Assembly (NCBI RefSeq): GCF_009600985.1
Contig: NZ_VDFP01000024.1
Coordinates: 1-43,309 of the forward strand
DNA from: Companilactobacillus halodurans
GTDB lineage: Bacteria > Bacillota > Bacilli > Lactobacillales > Lactobacillaceae
DNA length: 43,309 nt
Reading direction: 5' to 3'
The position numbers and the translations under genes are program-made. Every line of letters starts with the position of its first letter. Position 1 is the stretch's first letter. This document shows positions 1-9,012 of the stretch, in pieces. The notes beneath the pieces were generated by a model. It was not told where the DNA came from. It saw nothing but the letters and a program-made list of their open reading frames with translations, and did no database searches.

Positions 1-123
1 GCATCAAGACGAAAAACCTCTTTCATTGTTTGTGGAGAACTCCAATGATACCTGATTTTTTCGTCTTGGTGTTTTTATTTTGGAATTTTATTGAAAGTGG
101 CTAACTTGATTATAAAATTCGCC
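1..123. repeat. Left copy of 123-bp terminal inverted repeat
   Basis: Bases 1-123 are, by eye, an exact reverse complement of 43183-43305. The repeat contains its own internal palindrome (CAAGACGAAAAA facing TTTTTCGTCTTG), as often seen near insertion-sequence ends. The match stops sharply at base 123/124, where the flanks diverge. It is probably the outer end of an insertion sequence whose body lies beyond the window; no transposase part is visible, so the family cannot be named. Confidence 0.85.
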
Positions 124-194
124 AAATAAAGTATGTGAAAGTCGAAAAATTAGAAAATATATATAAATCCATTTAAAAGGACTATCCCACTTTA

Positions 195-230
195 TGAAAA
201 CGTTGACATATTCTATAAAAGATCTAAGAT
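195..230 (+). promoter_or_regulatory. Tyramine operon promoter with perfect cre site
   Basis: A -35 TTGACA (203-208) and -10 TAAGAT (225-230) are 16 bp apart, about 50 bp upstream of the decarboxylase gene. TGAAAACGTTGACA at 195-208 fits all 14 positions of the cre consensus TGWAANCGNTNWCA and covers the -35 box. CcpA binding there would block RNA polymerase, so the cluster is predicted to be repressed by good sugars. No T-box is visible in the 156 bp between the terminal repeat and the gene. Confidence 0.75.
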
Positions 231-279
231 AAATCTTGGTTAGTCGATCAGGCAAATATAAATATGGGAGGTTTTTAGT

Positions 280-2148
280 ATGACTGACAATATCGGTAAT
301 AATAATGATAATTTAAATCTTGATGCACTTTTTATCGGTGATAAAGCCGAAAATGCGGATTTATTCAAAACAACATTAATTAAGTTGGTTAATGAACATA
401 TGGGATGGCGCAAGAATTATATGCCACAAGATGAACCATTAATCTCGGAAGATGAAAAAACTTCTGAGTCATTTAAATCAACTGTAAATAAAATGAATGC
501 TGTTTTAGATGAATTATCCGTTCGTTTACGTACAAATTCTGTTCCATGGCACTCACCTCGTTATTTTGGACACATGAATTCTGAGACGTTAATGCCTTCA
601 ATTTTGGCATATACATATGCGATGTTATGGAATGGTAATAATGTTGCATATGAATCATCACCAGGTACTTCTCAAATGGAAGAAGAAGTAGGTAAGGATT
701 TTGCTAAGTTATTTAACTTCAATCATGGTTGGGGTCATATCGTTGCCGATGGCTCATTGGCAAATATGGAAGGCTTATGGTATGCAAGAAATGTCAAAAG
801 TCTACCATTAGCAATGAAGGAAGTAAAGCCAGAATTAGTAGAAGGCAAGAGTGATTGGGAATTACTCAATATGTCTGTGGACGATATTATGGATATTCTT
901 AATAGTCAAGATGATAAAACTATTGATGCCATCAAAGCAAAGTCAGCTCGTGGAGGAGTGGATCTTTCTAAACTAGGCAAGTGGCTAGTACCACAGACTA
1001 AACACTATAGCTGGATGAAAGCTGCCGATGTCGTTGGTATTGGTTTGGATCAAGTTGTTCCTGTTCCAGTAGATGACAATTACAGACTTGACGTAAATGA
1101 ACTTGAAAAGACAATCAATAAATTAGTTGCTGAAAAAACTCCAATACTTGGTGTTGTAGCGGTTGCTGGTTCTACTGAAGAGGGTGCTGTTGATCCTGTC
1201 GATAAAGTTGTCGAATTACGTAAAAAATTGATGAAACAAGGGACATATTTCTATTTACATGTTGATGCTGCTTATGGAGCTTATGCACGTTCATTATTCT
1301 TAGATGAAGATGGGAATTTCATTCCATATGATAAGTTACAAGAAGTTCATCAAAAGTATGGTGATTTCCAAGAAAATAAAGAATACATTTCAAAAGATGT
1401 CTATAATGCATTCAAGGCCATCTCAGAAGCTGAAACGGTAACAGTAGATCCTCACAAGATGGGCTATGTACCTTATGCAGCTGGTGGAATTGCAATTCGT
1501 AATATTACTATGCGCAACATCATTTCATATTTTGCTACATACGTATTTGATAAACGTTCAAAGGCACCATCAATGTTAGGTGCTTATATTCTTGAAGGTT
1601 CCAAGGCTGGTGCAACTGCAGCGGCTGTTTGGACTGCACATCGTGTTTTGCCATTGAATGTTTCAGGGTATGGTAAGTTAATTGGTCGTTCAATTGAAGC
1701 AGCTAACCGTTATTATGACTTTTTGAATGATTTGAGCTTTGACATTAATGGACAAAAGATTGAAGTTAATCCATTAACAAAGCCTGACTTCAACATGGTT
1801 GATTGGACATTTAATGTTAAGGGCAATAAGGATTTTGCCAAGATGAACAGCTTAAATCTTGCATTTTATCAAGAGGCCTCATTCGTTAAGGGCCCTATTT
1901 ATAATAACGATTTTATTACATCACATACTGATTTTGCAAAAGATGGTTATGGTGATAGTCCTGAAGCTTATGTAAAGAGTCTGGGCTTTACACATGATGA
2001 TTGGGAGAATGAAAAAGCTGTTGGAATTTTACGTGCATGTGTATTGACACCACTTCTATATGATAAAGATAATTTTGCTGAATATGCAGGTAAAATTAAG
2101 AGTGCTATGGCTGAAAAATTGTCAAAGATTTTAAATCAAATGAAATAG
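280..2148 (+). CDS. tyrDC: Tyrosine decarboxylase (tyramine-forming)
   Basis: Pyridoxal-phosphate enzyme of the group II decarboxylase family that converts tyrosine (and often phenylalanine) to tyramine and CO2 in the cytoplasm, using up a proton. At 622 residues it has the length of known lactobacillus and enterococcus tyrosine decarboxylases (about 620-626). The PLP-binding lysine is K393 in the motif [11 protein letters not shown], and the upstream HVDAAYGAY block supplies the aspartate and histidine contacts of the fold. GGGAGG lies 7 nt before the ATG, which fixes the start. It is the first gene of a cluster with the tyrosine exchanger, an antiporter and TyrRS, preceded by a CcpA-type promoter. 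The gene begins only about 155 bp after a repeat that looks like an IS end, which suggests a mobile or rearranged locus. Identity is very secure. Confidence 0.97.
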   Translation: MTDNIGNNNDNLNLDALFIGDKAENADLFKTTLIKLVNEHMGWRKNYMPQDEPLISEDEKTSESFKSTVNKMNAVLDELSVRLRTNSVPWHSPRYFGHMNSETLMPSILAYTYAMLWNGNNVAYESSPGTSQMEEEVGKDFAKLFNFNHGWGHIVADGSLANMEGLWYARNVKSLPLAMKEVKPELVEGKSDWELLNMSVDDIMDILNSQDDKTIDAIKAKSARGGVDLSKLGKWLVPQTKHYSWMKAADVVGIGLDQVVPVPVDDNYRLDVNELEKTINKLVAEKTPILGVVAVAGSTEEGAVDPVDKVVELRKKLMKQGTYFYLHVDAAYGAYARSLFLDEDGNFIPYDKLQEVHQKYGDFQENKEYISKDVYNAFKAISEAETVTVDPHKMGYVPYAAGGIAIRNITMRNIISYFATYVFDKRSKAPSMLGAYILEGSKAGATAAAVWTAHRVLPLNVSGYGKLIGRSIEAANRYYDFLNDLSFDINGQKIEVNPLTKPDFNMVDWTFNVKGNKDFAKMNSLNLAFYQEASFVKGPIYNNDFITSHTDFAKDGYGDSPEAYVKSLGFTHDDWENEKAVGILRACVLTPLLYDKDNFAEYAGKIKSAMAEKLSKILNQMK

Positions 2149-2252
2149 TAACAATAAACAGTTTATTAAATAAGTATTAATATTATAACTTTTCGTAAAA
2201 CTCAGGAGTAGGGATGCTGCTGAGCTTTACGTGTTTAGGAGTTGAAATAAAA

Positions 2253-3650
2253 ATGAGCTCAAATAATAAAATAAGCCTTGGTACATTTATCGGGATTGGT
2301 ATGGCTATGATTGCCACAGTCCGTAGTGTTCCAACATTGGCAGCCGCAAGTTGGCAAATGTTCTTCTATTTGATCTTTGCTGTTATTTTCTTTGCTTTAC
2401 CTGTTTCAATTATGTCAGGAGAATTCTCATCGATGCTTCAAGATGCCGGTGGTCCTCAGTTATGGGTACGTACTGGATTGGGGTCAAAATGGGGCTTCAC
2501 CACAGCATGGCTACTTTGGGTACAAATTTTCCCAGGTATGGTTATGGTTGCTTCCACTCTTGGACCATTGTTGGGTAATACAATTGGTAATCAAGTTTTG
2601 GGACAAAATCACTGGTTTACCTTAGCATGTATTATTGTTATTTACTGGATTATTACAATATTAAATTTGAAATTTGATATGGCTAAATTTGCTGGTAATT
2701 TTGGTGTTTGGTTTGGTGTTTATATTCCATTTGCAGTTATGATTATTATGGGAATTGCCGCACTTGCCAAGACAGGAATTGATGTTAATAGTGTTTTAGG
2801 ATCATTTTCTTCTGGTAAATTAATTCCTAGTGTTGATACTTTGAAGTATGTTGCTGCTATTTCATTCATCTTCACAGGAATTGAAACATTAGGTGTTTAT
2901 GTTCCAAGAATGAAAAAGTCAAATGATTTCGTTAAAGGTGTCATTTTTGCATTAGTTGCAATGGTTATTTTGAATTTGTTAAATGCTTTCATTGTTGCTG
3001 ATGTTGTACCAAAAGGTTCGACAGAATTAACAAATATTACACAACCAATTATTCTATTCTGTAAAATTTTAGGTTGGCCATTATGGATTGCTAATGTGTT
3101 TAGCTTATTGGCAGCCGTTGGTGTCTTCCTTCAACTGTCGGGTTGGGTAACAGGACCTTCACAATCAATGATTCAAGTTGCACGTGAAGGGCTAGTACCA
3201 TCAAAATGGGGCTTCTTTAAACACAATGACATTGGTGTTGCAAGAAATGTTATCTTGACACAAACAACTTGTATTACACTATTTGCTTTAATGTATGCTC
3301 TACCAGATATTAATAGTGTTTTTCTAATGCTAACAAATACAACGACATTATTGTATTGTGTTCTTTATTTCTTAATTGCAATAGCATTCATCAGATTACG
3401 TTACACACAGCCAAATGCAAAGAGACCATACCGTGTTGGTAAAAGTGGTAATGTGGCTGCTTGGATTTGGACGATATTGTTTATTTTTGGTATTTTTGCC
3501 ATTGGTATTGTAACAGTAGCTACCGCTGGAATTACTAATGGAATTGCCATGGTTGTTATTACTGTTGTAATGACTATTATCCCATTAATTATTAATTCAC
3601 ACAAAAATGATCAGTGGCTTAAGGATGCTCGAGCATACGAAAATAAATAG
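2253..3650 (+). CDS. tyrP: Tyrosine/tyramine antiporter, APC family
   Basis: Amino acid-polyamine-organocation permease of about 465 residues with some twelve membrane segments. In tyramine clusters this gene exchanges external tyrosine for internal tyramine, so each turnover exports one positive charge and builds membrane potential. The N-terminus begins with the APC pattern SLGTFIGIGMAMIATVRSVP, matching known TyrP. I chose ATG 2253, which has AGGAG 11 nt upstream and the family's usual start; ATG 2214, in frame with its own AGGAG 5 nt upstream, would add 13 residues and cannot be excluded. The 104-bp gap from tyrDC holds a small CTCAG/CTGAG inverted repeat but no clear terminator, so cotranscription is likely. 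Substrate is inferred from context. Confidence 0.93.
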   Translation: MSSNNKISLGTFIGIGMAMIATVRSVPTLAAASWQMFFYLIFAVIFFALPVSIMSGEFSSMLQDAGGPQLWVRTGLGSKWGFTTAWLLWVQIFPGMVMVASTLGPLLGNTIGNQVLGQNHWFTLACIIVIYWIITILNLKFDMAKFAGNFGVWFGVYIPFAVMIIMGIAALAKTGIDVNSVLGSFSSGKLIPSVDTLKYVAAISFIFTGIETLGVYVPRMKKSNDFVKGVIFALVAMVILNLLNAFIVADVVPKGSTELTNITQPIILFCKILGWPLWIANVFSLLAAVGVFLQLSGWVTGPSQSMIQVAREGLVPSKWGFFKHNDIGVARNVILTQTTCITLFALMYALPDINSVFLMLTNTTTLLYCVLYFLIAIAFIRLRYTQPNAKRPYRVGKSGNVAAWIWTILFIFGIFAIGIVTVATAGITNGIAMVVITVVMTIIPLIINSHKNDQWLKDARAYENK

Positions 3651-3685
3651 TATGTAATTATTTATTAGATTGGGGTGTAACTAAT

Positions 3686-5071
3686 TTGAGAAAGAGTGAA
3701 AGACATAAACCAAATGTTGGCGTTTTAGAAAGTATAATTGTTGTTATTATAATTTTGATTATACTGGGGTACTTAATTATCTTTTCGGGTCAATCGCCCC
3801 AGGTTCCTCTGCTGATTTCAGTAGTTTCTCTTATGCTTTATGGAATTATCAGAGGATTCAATTGGGATGAAGTAGTTGGAGCAATTGAAGAAGGAATTAA
3901 GCCTGGAGTAATTCCCTTGATGATTTTTCTTTTAATTGGTGTTTTAATTGCAACATGGATTTATTTGGGAACCATCCCTACAATCATGTATTTTGGGTTT
4001 AAAATAATATCAGTTAAGTACTTTTTACCTACAGTGTTTATTGTCTGTTCACTCGTTGGTATTACTTGTGGCAGTTCGTTTACTACAGTATCAACAATGG
4101 GCATTGCTTTTATTGGAATAGGATCAGCGTTGAAAATAAATCCAGGTATTACTGCTGGCGCTATTATCTCAGGAGCATACTTTGGTGCAAACGTTTCTCC
4201 ATTATCTGGGACAACGAATTTAGCTGCTGGTGTTGGTGAAATAGATATTTATGAGCATATCAAAAGTCTAATTTGGACTGATTTGCCAGTTTGGGGTGTG
4301 GTTTTGATTGGATATACACTACTTGGATTTGGCCATAAGGATGTAAGCTTGGAGAAGATAACCATTATGACGCAACAGCTCCAAAATGGGTTCTGGATTT
4401 CATTTTGGACAGTTCTACCTATCATTTTATTATTAGTTCTTGCGTGGTTAAAGGTTCCAGCAGTGCCATCACTAGCCTTTGGTTCGTTCTTTGCTGTTAT
4501 TATTGGTTGGTTACATCGTCCAATAAAATTAAACACCCTAGCTAAGTATATAATGAATGGATATGTAGCTAAAACTGGTAGTAAGACGATGAATGTTTTA
4601 TTATCAAAGGGTGGAATTGATAGTATGTTGAGTTCTTTGGCCTTGATTATCTTTGCGTTGTCATTAGGGGGATTATTGATTAAATTTCATATCATTGGAT
4701 CCTTAATAGATGGGCTTGGACAATTTATTAATACTGCAGGAAAATTGGTTTTAATGACAGCTATTACATGTGTTGGTGTAAATTTTTTAGTTGGCGAACA
4801 ATATTTATCAGTTATTTTGCCAGGTGAAAGCTTTAAAGATTCATTTGATAAAATGAATTTGCCAAGAACAAGATTAACTAGGACACTTAATGATGCTGGT
4901 GCAGCAGTTAATTCTATTATCCCATGGAGTGTCAGTGGAGTATTTATTCAAGGAGCATTGCAAGTTAGTCCTATACAATATATACCATATTCATTCTTCC
5001 CATTGTTGGTTCCCTTTTTTACTGTTTTTGTTGGATTTATACTAGAACATAAAAAGAGAACATTAAAATAA
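3686..5071 (+). CDS. nhaC: Na+/H+ antiporter NhaC
   Basis: NhaC-type antiporter (461 residues) with eleven or twelve predicted membrane helices. Family signs are the GxxCGSSFTTVSTMGIAF stretch around residue 130 and the following GAYFGANVSPLSGTTNLAA stretch. NhaC exchanges sodium for protons across the membrane. It is a regular member of tyramine clusters, where it is thought to help pH or ion balance, though a tyramine/tyrosine role has never been excluded. The start is TTG, with GGGGTG 8 nt upstream; no ATG is better placed. It starts 35 bp after tyrP and ends 75 bp before tyrS, consistent with one transcript. Confidence 0.92.
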   Translation: MRKSERHKPNVGVLESIIVVIIILIILGYLIIFSGQSPQVPLLISVVSLMLYGIIRGFNWDEVVGAIEEGIKPGVIPLMIFLLIGVLIATWIYLGTIPTIMYFGFKIISVKYFLPTVFIVCSLVGITCGSSFTTVSTMGIAFIGIGSALKINPGITAGAIISGAYFGANVSPLSGTTNLAAGVGEIDIYEHIKSLIWTDLPVWGVVLIGYTLLGFGHKDVSLEKITIMTQQLQNGFWISFWTVLPIILLLVLAWLKVPAVPSLAFGSFFAVIIGWLHRPIKLNTLAKYIMNGYVAKTGSKTMNVLLSKGGIDSMLSSLALIIFALSLGGLLIKFHIIGSLIDGLGQFINTAGKLVLMTAITCVGVNFLVGEQYLSVILPGESFKDSFDKMNLPRTRLTRTLNDAGAAVNSIIPWSVSGVFIQGALQVSPIQYIPYSFFPLLVPFFTVFVGFILEHKKRTLK

Positions 5072-5146
5072 GACTAATAATTGATTGATTAATTAATTTA
5101 ATTGTTGTTTAATAAAGCTAAAGCGTTTTTTAAGGAGAAGATATTT

Positions 5147-6403
5147 ATGGACATTTTAGAAGATTTGCAATGGCGTGGAGCCATCAATCAGTGTACTGAT
5201 CTTGAAGGACTTCGCAAATTATTAAAAAATAAAAAGGTCTCTCTTTATTGTGGTACTGATCCTACCGGTGATTCACTTCATATTGGACACTTAATTCCAT
5301 TTATTATGTTAAAGAGGTTTCAACTTGCAGGACATCATCCATATATCCTTATTGGTGGAGGTACTGGTTTTATAGGTGATCCATCAGGTAGAAAAACTGA
5401 AAGATCACTTCAAACGACTAGTCAAGTTGAACATAACGAAAAAGCTTTAACTAGCCAAATGGTTAAATTATTTGGTACAGAAAATTTTGATATTGTTAAT
5501 AATTACGATTGGTTAAGTAAAATTGATTTGCTAAGTTTTTTAAGAGACTATGGTAAATCATTTAATGTAAATACAATGCTATCTAAAGAAGCAGTTGCTA
5601 GTCGTTTAGATAATGGTATCTCATTTACTGAATTCAGTTATCAGATTTTGCAGTCTATTGATTTCTATCATTTACTTAAAGAAAAGGATATTCAGCTTCA
5701 AATTGGTGGTGCCGACCAATGGGGCAATCTGGCTAACGGTGTAGATTTAATTCATAAAAAAGATTCTAAAGCTGAAGCTTACGGACTGACTATTCCTTTG
5801 ATGCTTAAGGCTGATGGTACTAAATTTGGTAAGACTGCTGGTGGTGCTGTATGGCTCGATCCTAAGAAGACCTCTCCATTTGAATTCTATCAATTTTGGT
5901 TTAATCAAGATGATCGTGACGTCGTTAAATATCTCAAGTACTTTACGTTCTTGTCACATGATGAAATCAATGCTTTGGAGGAAAAAGTTACAAGGGAACC
6001 AGAAAAGAGGGAGGCTCAAAAACGATTGGCTCAAGAGGTAACGTCATTTGTTCATGGAGTAAAAGAAATGAAAGAAGCTGAAAAAATTTCTGAAGTTTTA
6101 TTCAGTGGTGACATTAAACAGTTGTCAGCATCAGAAATTAAACAAGCTTTTGATAAGGTTCCGTCAGCACATGCTAACAATCTTTTGACAAATATTGTTG
6201 ATCTCTTGGTAAATACTGAGATTGAGCCTTCAAAACGTCAGGCACGTGAAGATGTAACGAATGGAGCCATAACTATAAACGGTGAAAGAGTTACTGATGT
6301 AGAGTCTATGATAGACCCTAAAGATGGCTTTGATGGTAAATATATTGTGGCTCGTAAAGGAAAGAAGAATTACACGTTAATTAGTGTAGAAGACGCAAAT
6401 TAA
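5147..6403 (+). CDS. tyrS: Tyrosyl-tRNA synthetase
   Basis: Class I aminoacyl-tRNA synthetase that charges tRNA-Tyr. The 418-residue protein has the HIGH motif at residues 45-48, the KFGKT version of KMSKS at 226-230 and a C-terminal S4-like RNA-binding domain (ITINGERVTDVE region). ATG 5147 follows AAGGAG by 8 nt and gives the family length; an upstream in-frame start at 5102 lacks support. In most described tyramine clusters tyrS comes first and carries its own tyrosine T-box; here it is last, 75 bp after nhaC, and no T-box is visible before it or before tyrDC. It may be an accessory copy serving the cluster rather than the housekeeping one; that needs the rest of the genome. Confidence 0.97.
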   Translation: MDILEDLQWRGAINQCTDLEGLRKLLKNKKVSLYCGTDPTGDSLHIGHLIPFIMLKRFQLAGHHPYILIGGGTGFIGDPSGRKTERSLQTTSQVEHNEKALTSQMVKLFGTENFDIVNNYDWLSKIDLLSFLRDYGKSFNVNTMLSKEAVASRLDNGISFTEFSYQILQSIDFYHLLKEKDIQLQIGGADQWGNLANGVDLIHKKDSKAEAYGLTIPLMLKADGTKFGKTAGGAVWLDPKKTSPFEFYQFWFNQDDRDVVKYLKYFTFLSHDEINALEEKVTREPEKREAQKRLAQEVTSFVHGVKEMKEAEKISEVLFSGDIKQLSASEIKQAFDKVPSAHANNLLTNIVDLLVNTEIEPSKRQAREDVTNGAITINGERVTDVESMIDPKDGFDGKYIVARKGKKNYTLISVEDAN

Positions 6404-6471
6404 AGAGATTAGTTAATATTAATTGTGATTTTTCTTCTGAATCGTATTGAAAATAGCACAAGTTAAAAAGT

Positions 6472-6496
6472 AGATAGTAAGTAGATTTACTATTTT
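6472..6496 (+). terminator. Weak terminator cut by ISL3 insertion
   Basis: ATAGTAA (6474-6480) pairs with TTACTAT (6487-6493) and is followed by a short T-tract that ends exactly where the ISL3 left end starts. The stem is AT-only, so this would be a weak terminator of the tyramine operon. Confidence 0.4.
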
Positions 6497-6541
6497 GGCT
6501 CTTTGTCAAATCATATTGATGAATGATTTTTGAGCTTATTA

Positions 6542-6568
6542 AGTACCCTCATTGAGGGTACTTTTTTT
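6542..6568 (+). terminator. Terminator inside ISL3 left end
   Basis: AGTACCCTC pairs with GAGGGTACT and is followed by seven T on the plus strand. It would stop transcription entering the element from the tyramine operon. The second ISL3 copy has the same hairpin at about 15203-15230. Confidence 0.75.
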
Positions 6569-7820
6569 ATGCACAAATCAATCTTATTCTCTTAATAAAA
6601 TGGTCAAGATTTCTAAATCCATAAGAATTTCTTTTCAATTTATTTATTTTTCCAATGGTGCCCTCAAGAGGGCCATTGGAATATGGCAATAAGCAACTGT
6701 TTTTTACATAGTTTATATTTTTTCGTAACGTTGTAATGACTGTATCCATTGCGGTTCCATTTCTTTTATACCTGTAAGTGGTTTCCCTAAGTATATCTAT
6801 GTCATGATACCTTATCGCTTCTTGAATGCTTTGATAAGTATCGTAGGTTTCTTTGAATACTGGTATTTTATCAGTAGCTATATCAATGACATTTTGAATA
6901 GTAGTATATTCGTTTATACCGGTGATGTATTTTACGTGGGTTGCGTCTACATCTTCCTCGGGAAGATGAAATAGACTCCAGTCAGATTTCATAGCTTTGT
7001 ATATACGAGACTTTTTATCATGGATCTTTTTTAAAGAATTGATACGTACTCGATCCATAGCTCTACTACAAAGTTGAACAATATGAAATCTATCTACGAT
7101 TATGCGAGCATTGGGAAAAATACGATGAACGACTAATTGATAATTGGCATTTAGATCAATAGATACAGTTTTAACAGCTTGTCGTTCTGACAAGCTATAC
7201 TGATTTATAAAGTGTTCAATTATTGTTCTGGATAGTCTGTCATGTATCAGTTCAACTAGTCTATGTGTATCTGCATCAATAGCTATAAATGTAAAAAGAT
7301 TTTTTACTGAGCCAAATTCATCGAAACAAATATTTTCAGGTAAATGTGAACACCTACGTGGAATCTTCGTATTACCATACAAAATCCTATTTACAGTACT
7401 AGCCGAAATACCAATAACCTTAGCCATGGATGACAAAGTAAAGGATTCTTTAGCCATAGAAAAGATTCTATGTTTAACTTGCTTAGTCATTGTATGATTT
7501 TTGATCAATAAGTCACTGTGGGCACCGCAGGTGCTTCCACAGTTCCTACATAAAAATCGTTGTTTCTTAATTACTAAATGATATTCAACACCATTAAAAC
7601 TGGCTAGTCTCGCAATAGTAATTCTTTTACCATTTTTAACTAATGAAATTATTCCACATTGAGGACACTTATGTAAGGTATAGGATAATTTTGCGTTCAC
7701 AATTTTTATACGTTTTATAATGCCACGTTTTTTTATTTTGGCATCTTTTACTGAAATAATTTTTATAATATCGTCTTTTATATCTAATGTACATAGTATA
7801 GAATTGTTTTGGGACATCAT
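6567..7820 (-). CDS. ISL3-family transposase
   Basis: DDE transposase of 417 residues, the usual ISL3 length. It opens with a zinc-binding region (CPQCG followed by CRNCG), then a helix-turn-helix around LSSMAKVIGISASTVNRIL, then the catalytic domain: FIAIDADTHRLVELIHDR, VSIDLNANY with the nearby IIVDRFHIVQL block, and the terminal glutamate in NGPLEGTIGKINKLKR. ATG 7820 follows AGGAG by 5 nt. No stop or frameshift interrupts the frame, so the protein may be functional. A near-identical but broken copy lies at 15200-16397. Family is secure; activity is inferred. Confidence 0.95.
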   Translation of the reverse strand: MMSQNNSILCTLDIKDDIIKIISVKDAKIKKRGIIKRIKIVNAKLSYTLHKCPQCGIISLVKNGKRITIARLASFNGVEYHLVIKKQRFLCRNCGSTCGAHSDLLIKNHTMTKQVKHRIFSMAKESFTLSSMAKVIGISASTVNRILYGNTKIPRRCSHLPENICFDEFGSVKNLFTFIAIDADTHRLVELIHDRLSRTIIEHFINQYSLSERQAVKTVSIDLNANYQLVVHRIFPNARIIVDRFHIVQLCSRAMDRVRINSLKKIHDKKSRIYKAMKSDWSLFHLPEEDVDATHVKYITGINEYTTIQNVIDIATDKIPVFKETYDTYQSIQEAIRYHDIDILRETTYRYKRNGTAMDTVITTLRKNINYVKNSCLLPYSNGPLEGTIGKINKLKRNSYGFRNLDHFIKRIRLICA

Positions 7821-7948
7821 GTTTACTCCTGTTTGATTCGGTTTGATTGCTTAAATCTTAGCATGAGAACAGTGATGTTCTTTTTTTATCTAAAAGAGAA
7901 TAAAAAACTGGCGTTGATTTATTCATCAACACCAGAAAGTTTAGAAGC

Positions 7949-8319
7949 ATTAAATTGAAAGGGGTGGCTGGTAAAACAAGTGATTTGAAATAAAATCCCT
8001 TGTCAAATGGAGCTATTAAATGTGAGTAATATTTAATTTGGAAGGCCTTTAAGAACCGAAACAAAATATGAATCAGTTAATTATACTTATATTTCAATAA
8101 ATTATAGGAAGGGATGTGTTCATGAACTTTAAGTAATAAAAACATTATACAATGTTTAATTGTAAGGTTTTCAAATAAAAAATCATCATTAAATATAATA
8201 AAAAATATATTTTATTTCTCAAATTGTAATATTAATATGAATATCTAAATAAAAAACACTTACAGTAAAATATTTTACAATGGTTAGTGACAAAACCGAT
8301 CATGAAAGAAGCATTTACG
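7949..8319. other. Gap between ISL3 copy and IS30 remnant
   Basis: This AT-rich stretch of 371 bp holds no gene I can support. A 68-codon minus-strand frame (7858-8064) crosses the ISL3 end and has no ribosome site or recognisable motif. It is probably decayed mobile DNA. Confidence 0.5.
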
Positions 8320-8734
8320 ATGAGCGTATCTACTTTATCACAGTTCGAGCGCGGTGCCATCTATTATTTATTAATTGATGGGTAAATCACAAAATGAAAT
8401 TGCTAGAATATTAGAGATATCCAATCGACCACTGTTTATCACGGAAAAAAATTTACTGATGTCAACAGCTAATAAAAGGTCATGGTCTATCAAATTATTT
8501 TTGTCATCTGTACTCTCTCCTTGGGAATGTGGAGCTAATGAATATTTCAACCGTAAGTTACGTTGGCTCTTTCCAAAGAAAACCAACTTTAATTCAATTG
8601 CCGATGACGATGTCATCGAGGCAATTGAATTAATAAACAGATGGATACTAAAAATTTTAGGTTGGAAAATTTCCATTAAAACATTTAGAGAGTATTTTTT
8701 AAAGTGTTCGGATCATATTTGCAATCTATTATAA
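8320..8734 (+). pseudogene. IS30-family transposase remnant
   Basis: The first frame, from ATG 8320, reads LSQFERGAIYYLLIDG and stops; after a frameshift the next reads GKSQNEIARILEISNRP, the start of the IS30 helix-turn-helix. It then jumps to the catalytic C-terminus: SPWECGANEYFNRKLRWLFP matches the IS30 SPWQRGTNEN..LR.FFPK motif and ends ...KILGWKISIKTFREYF. About two thirds of a normal IS30 transposase is missing between these blocks. The gene is broken by a frameshift plus a large internal deletion and is not functional. Confidence 0.85.
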
Positions 8735-8762
8735 TAAAAATTGTCAATGTTATAATAATGGA

Positions 8763-8791
8763 TTGAAATATTAATGAAAATTAGTTATACT
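8763..8791 (+). promoter_or_regulatory. Promoter of tRNA-Tyr
   Basis: TTGAAA (8763-8768), 17-bp spacer, TATACT (8786-8791). It lies 26 bp before the tRNA gene, so the tRNA appears to be transcribed on its own. Confidence 0.7.
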
Positions 8792-8817
8792 AATTACGTA
8801 TTGAGGTATGTTTTGAA

Positions 8818-8900
8818 GGAAGGGTAGCGAAGTCTGGCTAAACGCGGCGGATTGTAAATCCGCTCCTTCGGGTTCGGTGGTTCGAATCCACTCCCTTCCA
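8818..8900 (+). tRNA. tRNA-Tyr (anticodon GTA)
   Basis: An 83-nt class II tRNA. The acceptor GGAAGGG pairs with CCCTTCC, followed by discriminator A; CCA is not encoded. D-arm GCG/CGC, anticodon stem GCGGA/TCCGC with loop TTGTAAA (anticodon GTA), a long variable arm CTCCTTCGGGTTCG and a T-arm around TTCGAAT are all present. It stands alone between mobile-element remnants, 2.4 kb after tyrS. I found no duplicate of its 3' end in the window, so there is no sign that it served as an integration site. Confidence 0.97.
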
Positions 8901-8981
8901 TATTGTTATAATCAACTGGTGACTGGATTTATCTGAGATTGTTAGTTGATATAAAGTTAAGTTTATGGTAGTTACATCTGA

Positions 8982-9012
8982 CAGTTAGACCATATTAGTC
9001 TAGCTGCTTTTT
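8982..9012 (+). terminator. Terminator after tRNA-Tyr
   Basis: CAGTTAGAC pairs with GTCTAGCTG (one G-U pair) around a 7-nt loop, followed by CTTTTT. It would end the tRNA-Tyr transcript about 110 nt after the tRNA. Confidence 0.65.

Larger units (their letters stand above)
6497..7948 (-). mobile_element. ISL3-family insertion sequence, intact copy
   Basis: A 1452-bp element with imperfect terminal inverted repeats: the left end starts GGCTCTTTGTCAAA and the right end (read inward) GCTTCTAAACTTTC, both with TTGATGAAT about 20 bases in. It encodes one full transposase on the minus strand. The ends were set by comparison with the second copy at 15158-16519, which has a clean 8-bp target duplication. 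This copy shows no such duplication (left flank ACTATTTT, right flank ATTAAATT), which suggests recombination between copies or a later flank deletion. Confidence 0.85.

Noticed and set aside
8818..8900. tRNA-Tyr as an island integration site
   Set aside because: No copy of the tRNA 3' end was found elsewhere in the window and no integrase is nearby.
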